Shown: one piece after another, positions 26,172-34,206 of the stretch | How the letters are laid out: every line of letters begins with the position of its first letter | Numbering within the stretch: the stretch's first letter is position 1 | Assembly: GCA_016711205.1 (NCBI GenBank) | Contig: JADJTM010000003.1 | Span: forward strand, 124,001 to 188,000 | Reading direction: 5' to 3' | DNA: 64,000 nt | Source: Micropruina sp. | GTDB taxonomy: Bacteria > Actinomycetota > Actinomycetes > Propionibacteriales > Propionibacteriaceae | Position numbers and translations under genes: made by a program | Notes under the pieces: model-generated | What the model was told of the DNA's origin: nothing | The model's input: only the letters and a program-made list of their open reading frames with translations | The model's database searches: none

Positions 26172-26570
26172 ATGCAGGCCGAACCGCAGACGCAGCTGGA
26201 GTGGCTGTTGGCGCATGCGCAACGCCGTCCGACCGACGGCCGGGCCTACACGGCGTTCGTCAAGCAGCTGATCGGTGAGGTGGTGGGCACGCTCGTGCGA
26301 CGCGAGCCGCACGGCTTTCAGCCGTTGGTGCTGTCGCCGGCCGGCATCGCCGGGGTGTGCGTGTTCAGCCACCCCGCGCGCTACGGCCTTTTCACGGCCA
26401 CGCTGATGCTGCCCGTCGCCGACTGGCAGGTGCAGCCCGAACGCGTCCGGCCCCTGTTCGAGTGGGCGGCGAGTAACCAGTTGTACGTGCTGCTCAATCC
26501 GGGCAGCGATCTCGCCAAGGACTTTCCCCCGGTCGAACTGGATCGGTTGCTGCGCGGGCATTGGCTCTGA
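26172..26570 (+). CDS. Hypothetical protein, weakly SseB-like, 132 aa
   Basis: A soluble protein without a clear family. The ending YVLLNPGSDLAKDFPPVELDRLLRG resembles the NPGS-containing part of SseB N-terminal domains, but the rest is not convincing. It begins 2 bp after the Nudix stop and is probably co-expressed with it. A large repeat region follows. Function unknown. Confidence 0.7.
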   Translation: MQAEPQTQLEWLLAHAQRRPTDGRAYTAFVKQLIGEVVGTLVRREPHGFQPLVLSPAGIAGVCVFSHPARYGLFTATLMLPVADWQVQPERVRPLFEWAASNQLYVLLNPGSDLAKDFPPVELDRLLRGHWL

Positions 26571-26611
26571 ATCGACTCACCATCGGGTGCGGCTGACCGG
26601 CCCCACCGCGA

Positions 26612-26930
26612 GCCAACCGTCATCCCGGCGAACGCCGGGATCTCACCCACACCCTCGGTCATACCTGGGCCAACTGGTGAGAAATCCCCGCGTTGCTCCG
26701 CAACCTTGAGATCCCGGCGTTCGCCGGGATGACGGTTGGCTGGTAGTAGGGATGACGTTGGCCCAGAGACGGATCGGCGTTCGCCGGGATGACGGTTGGC
26801 TGGCAGTACGGATGACGGTTGCTGACAGTACGGATGACGGTTGCTGGCAGTACGGATGACGGTTGGCTGGCAGTACGGATAAGAGTCGGTCAACTGGTGA
26901 GAAAAGCCCGCGTTGCGCCGCAACCAATCG
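26612..26930. repeat. REP-like cluster with 22-bp tandem units
   Basis: Three copies of the palindromic core (GTCATCCCGGCGAACGCC type) occur at about 26617, 26707 and 26773. A tandem array of GGATGACGGTTG(GC)TGGCAGTAC follows, four copies of 22-23 bp from 26787 to 26876. A separate 35-bp sequence beginning CAACTGGTGAGAAA is repeated directly at 26671-26705 and 26891-26925 with three mismatches, flanking the array. No gene is seen between 26571 and 26954. Confidence 0.8.
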
Positions 26931-26954
26931 ATGTTCCGGGGCGCTAATTGGGGT

Positions 26955-27062
26955 ATGAGTGTGCTACCCGCCCCCGGTCAGTCCCTGGTGCGCATCGTCG
27001 CCCTCGCGGTGGCCACCACCGTTGCGGCCTTCATGTTGCTGGCCAGTCTGATCACCGGCTGA
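26955..27062 (+). CDS. Single-pass membrane micropeptide, 35 aa
   Basis: An ATG at 26955 opens a short frame, MSVLPAPGQSLVRIVALAV followed by ATTVAAFMLLASLITG. One helix of about 20 hydrophobic residues is preceded by an Arg. GGGG lies just before the start codon. The frame ends 15 bp before the stop of the convergent 318-aa gene. Codon use matches the genome. No homology is recognised. Confidence 0.45.
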   Translation: MSVLPAPGQSLVRIVALAVATTVAAFMLLASLITG

Positions 27063-27077
27063 GTCTGCGCACCGGCC

Positions 27078-28034
27078 TCACGGGCCCAGCCGCGCGGCGA
27101 CTGCCGCATTCGACCGGTTGCGTCGCTGCGCGATGGTCCAGCGAAAGCCCACCACGGTGTTCTCGACGGCGTCGAGGTAGCGGTGCACGCTCTTCTCGGC
27201 ATCGAGGGCGACCGGCTCGGAGACCGTCGGGGGCTCGTCCAGGGCGGGCCATTCGCTCCACCACACCTGCGCGGGCAGCCGAAGGTGGTGGAACTGCACC
27301 CGCAGGTCGAGGTTCTCGATCCGGCCGATGCTCGCCCGGCGGAACTCCGGCGGCGGTGGCGTGCGGTACCAGAACGTTGTTTCGCACTCCATGGACGCGG
27401 TTTCGCCCGGGTACAGCGGCCGGGTGAGCACGATGTCCACCGCATAGAGCCCGTTGTCGAGCGCGTACGGCTGGCCGGCCCGCCCGCCCTGCACCACACG
27501 CACGCTCGCCGCGTCCGTGTCGAAGATGTAGGGGTAGCGCTCCAGCCGGCCGTTGGCGCGGATCACGTGCACGGTGCGGTGCGACTCGGGCAGCCCGTCG
27601 GGGCCGACCCGGTGCCACTCGTGCAGCGAGACGGTGTGATGGTGCCGCTCCGGCAGAGTGCCGCGCCGCACCACTGACCCACCGATCACGGTGCTGTCGG
27701 ACGCCCTGGTGCCCGCCAACCGCAGCAGGGTGGCGGTGTCGGCGGGTGACATCTCGAAGGCCTCGATGAACCAGCGCAGGGTGCCGAGGCTGAGCGACTG
27801 CCCGCCGAGGGCCCGGTACACCCGATCCTTGAGCTTGCGGGCCAGCTCTTCGCCGTCGGGGGGCTGCAGGTCGTTGTCGATCAGGTAACCGGCGATCACC
27901 TGACAGATACCGCTCTGGTGCAGGGCATGGGACTGCCGTCGCGCGACATGGGCCTGCCAGCGCTCCGCGTATCGCTCGTCAAGCAGCAGCTCGCGCAGCT
28001 TGCGGGACGTGGCGTCAATTGCCTTCTTGTCCAA
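27078..28034 (-). CDS. Hypothetical protein with helical, possibly DNA-binding N-terminus, 318 aa
   Basis: The first 110 residues are predicted helical and include GQSLSLGTLRWFIEAFEMSP and ADTATLLRLAG, a pattern like the helix-turn-helix-related domains of actinobacterial regulators. The remaining 200 residues are beta-rich with many aromatic residues (RLERYPYIFDTD, TTFWYRTPPPPEFRR, VGFRWTIAQR) and look like a ligand-binding barrel. The TTG at 28034 has a good ribosome site (AAGGACC). No family is known to me. It diverges from serA, with 109 bp between. Confidence 0.72.
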   Translation of the reverse strand: MDKKAIDATSRKLRELLLDERYAERWQAHVARRQSHALHQSGICQVIAGYLIDNDLQPPDGEELARKLKDRVYRALGGQSLSLGTLRWFIEAFEMSPADTATLLRLAGTRASDSTVIGGSVVRRGTLPERHHHTVSLHEWHRVGPDGLPESHRTVHVIRANGRLERYPYIFDTDAASVRVVQGGRAGQPYALDNGLYAVDIVLTRPLYPGETASMECETTFWYRTPPPPEFRRASIGRIENLDLRVQFHHLRLPAQVWWSEWPALDEPPTVSEPVALDAEKSVHRYLDAVENTVVGFRWTIAQRRNRSNAAVAARLGP

Positions 28035-28143
28035 CGGTCCTTCTTCGGGGGTGTCTTAGTGCATGTTAAGCGATCGGCGGGTTCCCCTGGCCGAGAAGAC
28101 AATCTGCGGGACGCGCCCCCGCCCGAAAGGCTAGGTTGCTGGC

Positions 28144-29343
28144 ATGCGCGTACTTGTTGCCGACAGCTTCGAATCGTCCGGTCTGGACGCCCTGCGAGCC
28201 AGCGGATGCGAGGTCGTCCACGAGCCGGCGTTGAAGGACGAGGCGCTGGTCGCCCGGGTCGCGGAGGCGGCACCCGAGGTGCTGATCGTGCGCAGCACCA
28301 AGGTGCCTGAGGCCGTGCTGGCGGCCGGGCCGCTGAAGCTCGTGGTACGGGCCGGCGCCGGCTACAACACGATCGACGTGGCGGCGGCGTCCAGGCGGGG
28401 CATCTATGTCTCCAACTGCCCCGGCAAGAACTCGGTCGCGGTCGCCGAACTGGCCTTCGCGCTGATCTCCTCCCTCGACCGGCGGATCGCCGACAACGTC
28501 GCCGACCTGCGCGCCGGGGTGTGGAACAAGAGCGAGTACGGCAAGGCGAAGGGCCTGTACGGACGCACCCTGGGCCTGATCGGCCTGGGCGGCATCGGCT
28601 CGGCGATGGTGTCGCGGGCGCAGGCGTTCGGCATGCCGGTGGTGGCCTGGAGCCGCAGCCTGACCGACGAGCGGGCCGCCGAGCTGGGCATCACCCGGCT
28701 CGATTCGGTGCTGGACGTGGCCCGCGCCGCCGACGTGGTCAGCGTGCACCTGGCGCTGAACGCCGAGACCCGCGGACTGCTGGGCGCCGACTTCTTCGCC
28801 GCGCTGCCTGAAGGTGCCTTCTTCATCAACACCTCACGCGGCGAGGTGATCGACGAGGCCGCGCTGGCTGAGGCCGTCCGGGCCAAGGGCATTCGGGCCG
28901 GGCTGGACGTGTTCGCGAACGAGCCGGGCAGCGGATCCGGCGAGTTCCATCCGGCCATCGTCGACCTGCCCGGTGTCTACGGCACCCATCACATCGGGGC
29001 GTCCACCGATCAGGCGCAACGCGCGATCGCGGACGAGGCGGTGCGCATCGTCCGGGTGTTCGCAGAGACGGGCACGGTGCCCAACGTGGTGAACCTGGCC
29101 CGGGCGACGCCGGCCACGTCCACGCTGGTGATCCGCCACCTCGACCGGCCCGGTGTGCTGGCCGCCGCCCTGGACGCGATCAGCACCGCGGGCCTCAACG
29201 TGCAAGAGATGGAGAACGTGGTGTTCGAGGGCGGCGAGGCCGCCGTGGCGCGAATCGACGTCGAGGGCACGGTGGTTGCCGACACGCTCGCGGCCATCGG
29301 CGCGCACCCGAGCGTGCTCGACGTACAGCTGATCGAACTCTGA
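28144..29343 (+). CDS. serA: D-3-phosphoglycerate dehydrogenase, short ACT type
   Basis: A 399-aa NAD-dependent 2-hydroxyacid dehydrogenase, the first step of serine synthesis. The Rossmann motif is GLIGLGGIGSAM; catalytic residues are in NTSRGEV (Arg), FANEPGSGS (Glu) and GTHHIGAS (His). Residues about 325-399 form an ACT domain (LVIRHLDRPGVLAAALDAIS) for feedback by serine or another amino acid. At 399 residues it lacks the extra ASB domain of the mycobacterial 530-aa form. Some short enzymes act on other hydroxyacids, so the substrate is probable rather than certain. Confidence 0.88.
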   Translation: MRVLVADSFESSGLDALRASGCEVVHEPALKDEALVARVAEAAPEVLIVRSTKVPEAVLAAGPLKLVVRAGAGYNTIDVAAASRRGIYVSNCPGKNSVAVAELAFALISSLDRRIADNVADLRAGVWNKSEYGKAKGLYGRTLGLIGLGGIGSAMVSRAQAFGMPVVAWSRSLTDERAAELGITRLDSVLDVARAADVVSVHLALNAETRGLLGADFFAALPEGAFFINTSRGEVIDEAALAEAVRAKGIRAGLDVFANEPGSGSGEFHPAIVDLPGVYGTHHIGASTDQAQRAIADEAVRIVRVFAETGTVPNVVNLARATPATSTLVIRHLDRPGVLAAALDAISTAGLNVQEMENVVFEGGEAAVARIDVEGTVVADTLAAIGAHPSVLDVQLIEL

Positions 29344-29429
29344 GCTGGGCGCCGCCTCACCCTCAAAGGGGTGTGCTGGCACCCGGCTCCGGGGTGACAA
29401 TCAGGGCAATCGCGCCAAAGGAGGCACCC

Positions 29430-29717
29430 ATGAGCAGCCAGAGCCAGCCACCCATTCCGCCCGCCGGAGGCCTGCGGGGAGAGCCCGGATCGAACGACTC
29501 CGCGTCGTCGCCGTCAGCGCCCAGCGCGGACAGCCCGGACGAGCCCGGTGTGGTGACCATTCAGGGCACCGAGGTGATCGACGCGACCGGGGCAGACACC
29601 ACCGCCGCCGGTGACGATGCCGACGTCCCGACGTCCGGGGACGGTGCGCCGGTCGAGCCGATTCCGCCGGTCAGCGACCCCGCGGACGATCCGGTCGTCG
29701 CCGAGAACGAGCGATAG
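29430..29717 (+). CDS. Acidic disordered protein, 95 aa
   Basis: A strongly acidic, Pro/Ser/Ala/Asp-rich protein (SNDSASSPSAPSADSPDEPG) without a fold signature; only the middle segment GVVTIQGTEVIDATGAD could be ordered. The ribosome site AAAGGAGG, 6 nt before the ATG, is one of the best in the window, which argues for a real, well-translated gene. A perfect terminator hairpin follows at 29733-29763. Function unknown. Confidence 0.75.
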   Translation: MSSQSQPPIPPAGGLRGEPGSNDSASSPSAPSADSPDEPGVVTIQGTEVIDATGADTTAAGDDADVPTSGDGAPVEPIPPVSDPADDPVVAENER

Positions 29718-29732
29718 CACTGCACCGGACGG

Positions 29733-29763
29733 AGCAGCCGCGGTCGCTCGGACCGCGGCTGCT
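29733..29763. terminator. Hairpin terminator
   Basis: AGCAGCCGCGGTC (29733-29745) pairs perfectly with GACCGCGGCTGCT (29751-29763) over 13 bp with a 5-nt loop. It follows the acidic small gene by 15 bp and faces the convergent hydrolase gene. Confidence 0.85.
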
Positions 29764-29827
29764 TCGCCCGTAGCCAGGGCGTTGTCGACGGTGTGGTCGA
29801 CCTCGACCCTCGCTGATTCCTGCGCTG

Positions 29828-30577
29828 TCAGGCCTGGCCCGTCACCCGGCGGATGAACGCGACGGACTCGTCGAAGATGAGTTCGGCGTCGTTGTCGAGC
29901 GTCGCGACGTGGTAGGAGTTCTCGAGCACCACGTGCGTCACGTCCGTGGAGCCGACCCGGTTGAGGAACGTCCGCCACGAGAGCGGGGGCACGACATGGT
30001 CTTCCACCGAGGTGAGCAGCAGCACCGGCAGCCGTAGCTGGGGCAGGTCCTCGACCACGATGCGCCACAGCTTGGTTTGGCTGTACATGGCCTGCAGCGG
30101 GTTGCAGTCGTAGGCGAGTTCGACCACATCGGGCTTCCTGATGTCGCCGGCGATGCCGCCCAGTGACGGCACCAGATGCCGCAGCCACGGCAACACCCTG
30201 AGCGCTGGACTGTTGTGGGCAAAGATCGGGTTCACCAGTACCACGCCTGCCAGGTCCGGCTTCTCCTGCGCCAGTTTGGTGGCCAGCAGGCCGCCCATCG
30301 ACAGCCCGCCGGCGAACACGGTCGAGCAGCGCGCGGCGAGTTCGGTGTGGGCGCGCTCGATCTCGCCGTACCAGTCCTGCCACTCGGTGGCGTTCAGATC
30401 CTTCCAGTGCGTGCCCATGCCGGGCAGCAACGGCACCCGGACGGTGTGGCCGGCGGCGGCCAGGTGCTCGGCCCAGCCCCGCATCGACTGCGGCGTGCTC
30501 GGGTACCCGTGGCACAGCAGCACACCGACCTCGCCGCCGTCCATGCTGATCGGCTCGGCGCCGGGCAGAATCGTCAT
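29828..30577 (-). CDS. Alpha/beta hydrolase (carboxylesterase/monoacylglycerol lipase type)
   Basis: A 249-aa cytoplasmic serine hydrolase. The oxyanion motif is LLCHGYPSTPQSMRGWAEHL, the nucleophile elbow is GGLSMGG (about residue 92), the acid is in TSVEDHVVP and the His in ENSYHVAT. Size and motifs fit the Est30/monoacylglycerol-lipase group that hydrolyses short esters or monoglycerides. The ATG at 30577 gives the full fold. Neighbours give no pathway clue. Confidence 0.92.
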   Translation of the reverse strand: MTILPGAEPISMDGGEVGVLLCHGYPSTPQSMRGWAEHLAAAGHTVRVPLLPGMGTHWKDLNATEWQDWYGEIERAHTELAARCSTVFAGGLSMGGLLATKLAQEKPDLAGVVLVNPIFAHNSPALRVLPWLRHLVPSLGGIAGDIRKPDVVELAYDCNPLQAMYSQTKLWRIVVEDLPQLRLPVLLLTSVEDHVVPPLSWRTFLNRVGSTDVTHVVLENSYHVATLDNDAELIFDESVAFIRRVTGQA

Positions 30578-30737
30578 GGGGTCATTGTGGCGCAGCCGCC
30601 GCCACGGCGGTGGTGTGTGCCACGCGAGCCCCCAAGGGTTGCGCCGCGGATGATGATCGCCTCATGGCGCCGGCGCCGAATCGACCCGCACCGGAGGCCG
30701 AGGGCGCCCAGGCACCAGGGGTCAGCTGTGGGACTGA

Positions 30738-30789
30738 AAGAGAGTGTGAGTCTGAGCCCCACAGACGGGGGTCAGACTCACACTCTCTT
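30738..30789. repeat. Long hairpin between hydrolase and OsmC genes
   Basis: Arms 30738-30760 and 30767-30789 are reverse complements at 22 of 23 positions around the loop ACAGAC. The arm contains AGAGAGTGTGAGTCTGA, unusually AT-balanced for this genome. The position 3' of the OsmC gene on the minus strand fits a terminator, but the arm is far longer than usual; a mobile palindromic element is also possible. The 293-bp gap shows no gene. Confidence 0.7.
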
Positions 30790-30870
30790 CTGGCCGGCCC
30801 AGCGCCATGACCCGACACCCACCCAAGGGGAGACACGCCAATCAGGTGTGCGACCGCGCGGACGGTGCGA

Positions 30871-31299
30871 TCAGCTGACGAACTGGGCGTCCAGGCTGAT
30901 CGGAATGCCGGTCAGTGCCGCCGAGACCGGGCAGCCCGTCTTGGCCTCTTCTGCGAACTTCAGGAACTCATCCTCGGTCAGGCCGGGCACCTTGGCCTTG
31001 ACGGTCAGGTCGCTGCCGGTGATGCCCTCGCCGGGCTGAAAGCCGACGACCGCCGTGGTGTCGATGGACTCCGCGGGCGTGCCGTTGCCGGCCAGGGCGT
31101 GCGACAGGGCCATCGAGTAACACGACGCATGTGCCGCGGCGATCAACTCCTCGGGGTTCGTCGCCCCCGCGGCCGCCTCGGCCCGCTTGGCCCACTTGAG
31201 GTCGAAGTGACCCAAGCCGGAGGTGACCAGGTCGACGCTTCCGGCACCCTCGGTCAGGCTGCCCTCCCAGTGCGCCTGCGCCTTGCTCTGCGTAGCCAT
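30871..31299 (-). CDS. OsmC-family peroxiredoxin
   Basis: A 142-aa OsmC/Ohr-fold protein that reduces organic hydroperoxides. The two redox cysteines are in AAHASCYSMALSHAL (about residue 60) and KTGCPVSAAL (about residue 125). The N-terminal QAHWEGSLTEGAGSVDL and NPEELIAAAHAS favour the OsmC rather than the Ohr branch. The ATG at 31299 follows GAAGGAGC. It is probably induced by oxidative or osmotic stress, but no operator was identified. Confidence 0.93.
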   Translation of the reverse strand: MATQSKAQAHWEGSLTEGAGSVDLVTSGLGHFDLKWAKRAEAAAGATNPEELIAAAHASCYSMALSHALAGNGTPAESIDTTAVVGFQPGEGITGSDLTVKAKVPGLTEDEFLKFAEEAKTGCPVSAALTGIPISLDAQFVS

Positions 31300-31394
31300 G
31301 CAGTTGCTCCTTCGGTCTGCGCGGACGGTCGCTCCGCCCGCTTCGGTCAGCCTAGCCAGACAGTGCCGAGCCGCTGCTACCCCCGCGAGGGCGA

Positions 31395-31883
31395 TCAGGC
31401 CACCGCCAGCAGCCCGTCGATCTGATTGGTCGCTGCCGTGGCGCCCTCGACCACGCCCATGTCGAGCACCACCTGCAGGTCGTCGGCGTTGGCGAACGTG
31501 CTCACGTAGGTGGCCCGGGTGCCGCCCTCGTGCTCTTCGAAGCGGTAGCTGTTGTGCGACACCGGCAGGTCGGTGTTGGGCTCGAACTCGGCGTCGGCGA
31601 AGCCGTCCAGGAAGGTGAAGTGATCGGGTGCGACCACTTCGGCCACCTGCCAGTAGCCGAAGACGCGGTCGCCCTGCGGACCGGTCATGTAGTAGGTCAC
31701 CCGGCCGCCGGGCACCAACGCGTGATGGACGAAGGTGGCGGGGTACTCCGGCGGCCCCCAGATCTGCTCCAGTTGGCGCGGATCGGCGTAGATCTGCCAG
31801 ACCCGATCCACGGGTGCGGCGAAGTCGGCCACGAGCGTGAGGGACGCGGCATCCAGGTTCTTGATCACATCGACGACGGGCAT
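31395..31883 (-). CDS. SRPBCC (AHSA1-type) ligand-binding protein
   Basis: A 162-aa START-like protein. LTLVADFAAPVDRVWQIYADPRQLEQIWGPPEYPATF is the classic AHSA1 opening and FGYWQVAEVVAPDHFTFLDGF the middle. It begins 3 bp after the stop of an ArsR regulator, a very common pair in actinomycetes and other bacteria, in which the regulator controls the SRPBCC protein. Ligand unknown. Confidence 0.92.
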   Translation of the reverse strand: MPVVDVIKNLDAASLTLVADFAAPVDRVWQIYADPRQLEQIWGPPEYPATFVHHALVPGGRVTYYMTGPQGDRVFGYWQVAEVVAPDHFTFLDGFADAEFEPNTDLPVSHNSYRFEEHEGGTRATYVSTFANADDLQVVLDMGVVEGATAATNQIDGLLAVA

Positions 31884-31886
31884 GGG

Positions 31887-32327
31887 TCACTCCTTGGTTG
31901 GGTCGGGCGGACGGTTGTGGTCGTGCGGACGGTTGTGGTCGGACTGCATGGTCTGGTCGGGCTGCATGGTCTGGTCGGGCTGCATGGCCTGGTCGGACCA
32001 CATGGTCTGATCGAGTAGGGCATCGATGCGGGCGATCCGACCGCGCCACACGTTCTCCAGCTCACTCAGCAAGGTGTTCGCCGAACGCAACACCTGCACG
32101 TCGCCGCTGGCCAGAGCCTCGCGGCCCTGCCGACGCTTGGTCAGCAGGCCAGCCCGCTCGAGCACGGCGACGTGTTTCTGCACGCCGGCGAAGCTCATGT
32201 CGTAGTGCTTCGCCAGCGCGCTGACCGAGTGTTCACCGGCCAGCACCAGCCGCAGAATGTCGCGCCGGGTGCGGTCGGCCAGGGCGTGGAAGAGCGCGTC
32301 CGCCCGATCCTCGTCCGTCTCGATCAC
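31887..32327 (-). CDS. ArsR-family regulator with repetitive tail
   Basis: A 146-aa regulator. The winged helix covers residues 8-90 (HALADRTRRDILRLVLAGEH, SVSALAKHYDMSFAGVQKHV). The last 35 residues are a degenerate repeat of (S/P)DQ(T/A)M(Q/W) then HNRPHDHNRPPDP, matching 18-bp DNA repeats at about 31905-32010. The tail could be a recent slippage expansion. GTG at 32327 is used; a TAGGTT -10 lies 6 nt upstream, so the mRNA is probably leaderless. It is likely an autorepressor through the palindrome at 32333-32360. Confidence 0.9.
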   Translation of the reverse strand: MIETDEDRADALFHALADRTRRDILRLVLAGEHSVSALAKHYDMSFAGVQKHVAVLERAGLLTKRRQGREALASGDVQVLRSANTLLSELENVWRGRIARIDALLDQTMWSDQAMQPDQTMQPDQTMQSDHNRPHDHNRPPDPTKE

Positions 32328-32332
32328 GCGGC

Positions 32333-32360
32333 CAACCTACAACCAACGGGTTGTAGGTTG
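32333..32360 (-). promoter_or_regulatory. Operator/promoter of the ArsR-SRPBCC operon
   Basis: CAACCTACAACC (32333-32344) and GGTTGTAGGTTG (32349-32360) are perfect 12-bp inverted repeats with a 4-bp centre. On the minus strand a consensus -35 TTGACA (32359-32364) overlaps one arm and a TAGGTT -10 (32334-32339) lies in the other, so repressor binding would block the promoter. Confidence 0.8.
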
Positions 32361-32393
32361 TCAAGACCTCATCGCTGAGCCAAGAATCGCGAT

Positions 32394-32487
32394 CTCCGCA
32401 AACGTGCACGCTGTCGGGTCCGGTACATGTTGTCGCGTTATAACACGAAAGCGTGCACCGACAGTGACAACGTGTACCGATGCGGAG
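32394..32487. repeat. Nested inverted-repeat block
   Basis: Within 94 bp, CTCCGCA (32394-32400) pairs with TGCGGAG (32481-32487), CTGTCGG (32411-32417) with CCGACAG (32458-32464), and CGGTACATGTTGTC (32421-32434) with GACAACGTGTACCG (32466-32479; one mismatch). A CGTGCAC element occurs in both halves. The centre is AT-rich (GTTATAACAC, a short palindrome). It lies in the shared upstream region of the ArsR and MFS genes. This could be a regulator-binding array or a decayed mobile palindrome. Confidence 0.55.
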
Positions 32488-32594
32488 AACGCATCTCACT
32501 CCGCCATTCTGGATCCGGGCTGTGAGAGTGCGCCATGGCATCGCCGGGACGGGCGGCCGTCCTACGATGTGGGTGATGAGTGCAGGCCGCGGCG

Positions 32595-33854
32595 ATGAGT
32601 GAGACCGACGAACAGGCTGCCGCCCACGAACCGCTGCGCACGTTCGCCTCCCTGAGCGTGCACAACTACCGGCTGCTGTTTCTCGGGTCGATGACCTCGA
32701 ACGTGGGCACCTGGATGGCTCGGGTGGCGCAGGACTGGCTGGTGCTCACCCAACTGACCGACAACTCAGCCACCGCGCTCGGCTACGTCACCGCGCTGCA
32801 GTTCGCCCCCGGCGTGGTGATCTCGCCGCTGGCCGGTGCCGTCGCCGACCGGTTCGGCAAGCGACGCATCATGATGGTCGCGCAGGCCGGCACCGGCCTG
32901 GTGTTCGCCGTGCTCACCGCGCTGGTGGCCACCGGAGCGGTGCAGCTGTGGCACGTGTACCTGAGCGCCACCATCGCCGGAGTGCTGTGGGGTTTCGACG
33001 CCCCCGCCCGGCAGGCGTTCGTCAGCGAGGTGGTGCCCGAGCACCTGGTCGGCAACGCGGTCGGGTTGAACAGTGCGTCCTTCAACGGCGCCAGGCTGCT
33101 CGGCCCGGCGATCGCGGGGCTGATGATCGCCGCCTGGGGCATCTGGCCGGTGTTCGCCATCAACACGCTCAGCTTCGTCGCCGTGCTGCTCGGACTGTTC
33201 TGGATGAACGCGGACGAACTGAGGCCGGCCCCCGTCCGGCGCGGCAGGGGGGCGATCCGCGAAGGGCTGGCGTACGTGCGGAACCGTCCGGACCTGCAGC
33301 TGATCCTGTTCTGCATGTTCATGCTGGGCACGTTCGGGCTGAACTTCCAGATCACCAACGCACTGATGGCGACCCGGGTCTTCGGCGTCGGGCCCGAGGG
33401 CTACGGCCTATTGGGAACGGCGATGGCGGCGGGCACCCTGGCCGCGGCGCTGCTGGCCGCCCGGCGGCGCCGACCCAGGATGCGGCTGCTGGTGGGCGCG
33501 CTGGCCGCGTTCGCGGTGTTCACCGTCCTGCTCGCGCTGGCGCCCTGGTACTGGCTCTATGCCGTGCTGCTGATACCGGTCGGCTTCGCCTCGCTGACCG
33601 TGATGACCGCGGCCAACACCACGGTGCAGTTGACCACCGAACCGGCGGTGCGGGGGCGGGTGATGAGCCTCTACATGGCGATCTTCACCGGCGGAACCCC
33701 GCTCGGCGCACCGCTGATCGGCTGGGTCGGCGACGCCTGGGGTCCGGCCTGGACGCTGCTGGTCGGCGCCATGGCCACGGGTATCGCCGCCCTGCTGGCC
33801 GCGGGGTACCTGTGGAACCGGATGGGCCGTCCGACCCACCGGCGCGACTTCTGA
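32595..33854 (+). CDS. MFS exporter (EntS-like)
   Basis: A 419-aa, 12-helix MFS_3 permease. LSVHNYRLLFLGSMTSNVGTWMARVAQDWLVL and the loop ADRFGKRRIMMVAQ after helix 2 are characteristic, as is GFDAPARQAFVSEVVPEHLVGNAVGLN. These proteins export siderophores or drugs. The ATG at 32595 is chosen; a GTG at 32580 in the same frame would add five residues and neither has a good ribosome site. A perfect hairpin terminator follows at 33898-33925. Confidence 0.9.
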   Translation: MSETDEQAAAHEPLRTFASLSVHNYRLLFLGSMTSNVGTWMARVAQDWLVLTQLTDNSATALGYVTALQFAPGVVISPLAGAVADRFGKRRIMMVAQAGTGLVFAVLTALVATGAVQLWHVYLSATIAGVLWGFDAPARQAFVSEVVPEHLVGNAVGLNSASFNGARLLGPAIAGLMIAAWGIWPVFAINTLSFVAVLLGLFWMNADELRPAPVRRGRGAIREGLAYVRNRPDLQLILFCMFMLGTFGLNFQITNALMATRVFGVGPEGYGLLGTAMAAGTLAAALLAARRRRPRMRLLVGALAAFAVFTVLLALAPWYWLYAVLLIPVGFASLTVMTAANTTVQLTTEPAVRGRVMSLYMAIFTGGTPLGAPLIGWVGDAWGPAWTLLVGAMATGIAALLAAGYLWNRMGRPTHRRDF

Positions 33855-33897
33855 GCGCATCGACTTCTCTCAACCGAAGCGACTTGTGATCAAGCGG

Positions 33898-33925
33898 AGC
33901 CATCCCGGCGGCTACCGGGATGGCT
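33898..33925. terminator. Hairpin terminator
   Basis: AGCCATCCCGG (33898-33908) and CCGGGATGGCT (33915-33925) form a perfect 11-bp stem with a 6-nt loop, 44 bp after the MFS stop and facing the convergent DUF5302 gene. Confidence 0.85.
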
Positions 33926-33980
33926 GAGGCCGCCGGCTCAGCGCTCCGGCGTGACCGGGGGCTGCGGTCCGTCGCCGGAC

Positions 33981-34160
33981 TCAGCCGCCCGACTTGCGCC
34001 GGAACTGCCGCTTGCCGCCCTGGGCATGGGTGTTCTTGGCGCTGCCCCGCTCGGCATCGGTGTGGTCGGCGCCGGCCTGATGGGACGCCTCGTTCTTTCG
34101 GTCGAGCGCTGCCTTGAAGGCGGCCTTGGTGTCGGCGTTGGGGTCGCTGGCTTCCGGCAT
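33981..34160 (-). CDS. DUF5302 small protein
   Basis: A 59-aa hydrophilic protein. DTKAAFKAALDRKNEASHQ and the ending GGKRQFRRKSGG fit the actinobacterial DUF5302 family, whose function is not known. The ATG at 34160 has an AGGAGG site 5 nt upstream. It follows the LitR gene on the opposite side of its stop by 46 bp and is transcribed in the same direction, so it may be read from the litR transcript. Confidence 0.85.
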   Translation of the reverse strand: MPEASDPNADTKAAFKAALDRKNEASHQAGADHTDAERGSAKNTHAQGGKRQFRRKSGG

Positions 34161-34206
34161 GGTGACCTCCTGGCTGGGAATGGTGCCCACTGTAGCGGTG
34201 CCGTCC

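Noticed and set aside
26787..26876. Tandem 22-bp units as a CRISPR array
   Set aside because: Units abut with no unique spacers and no cas genes are present.
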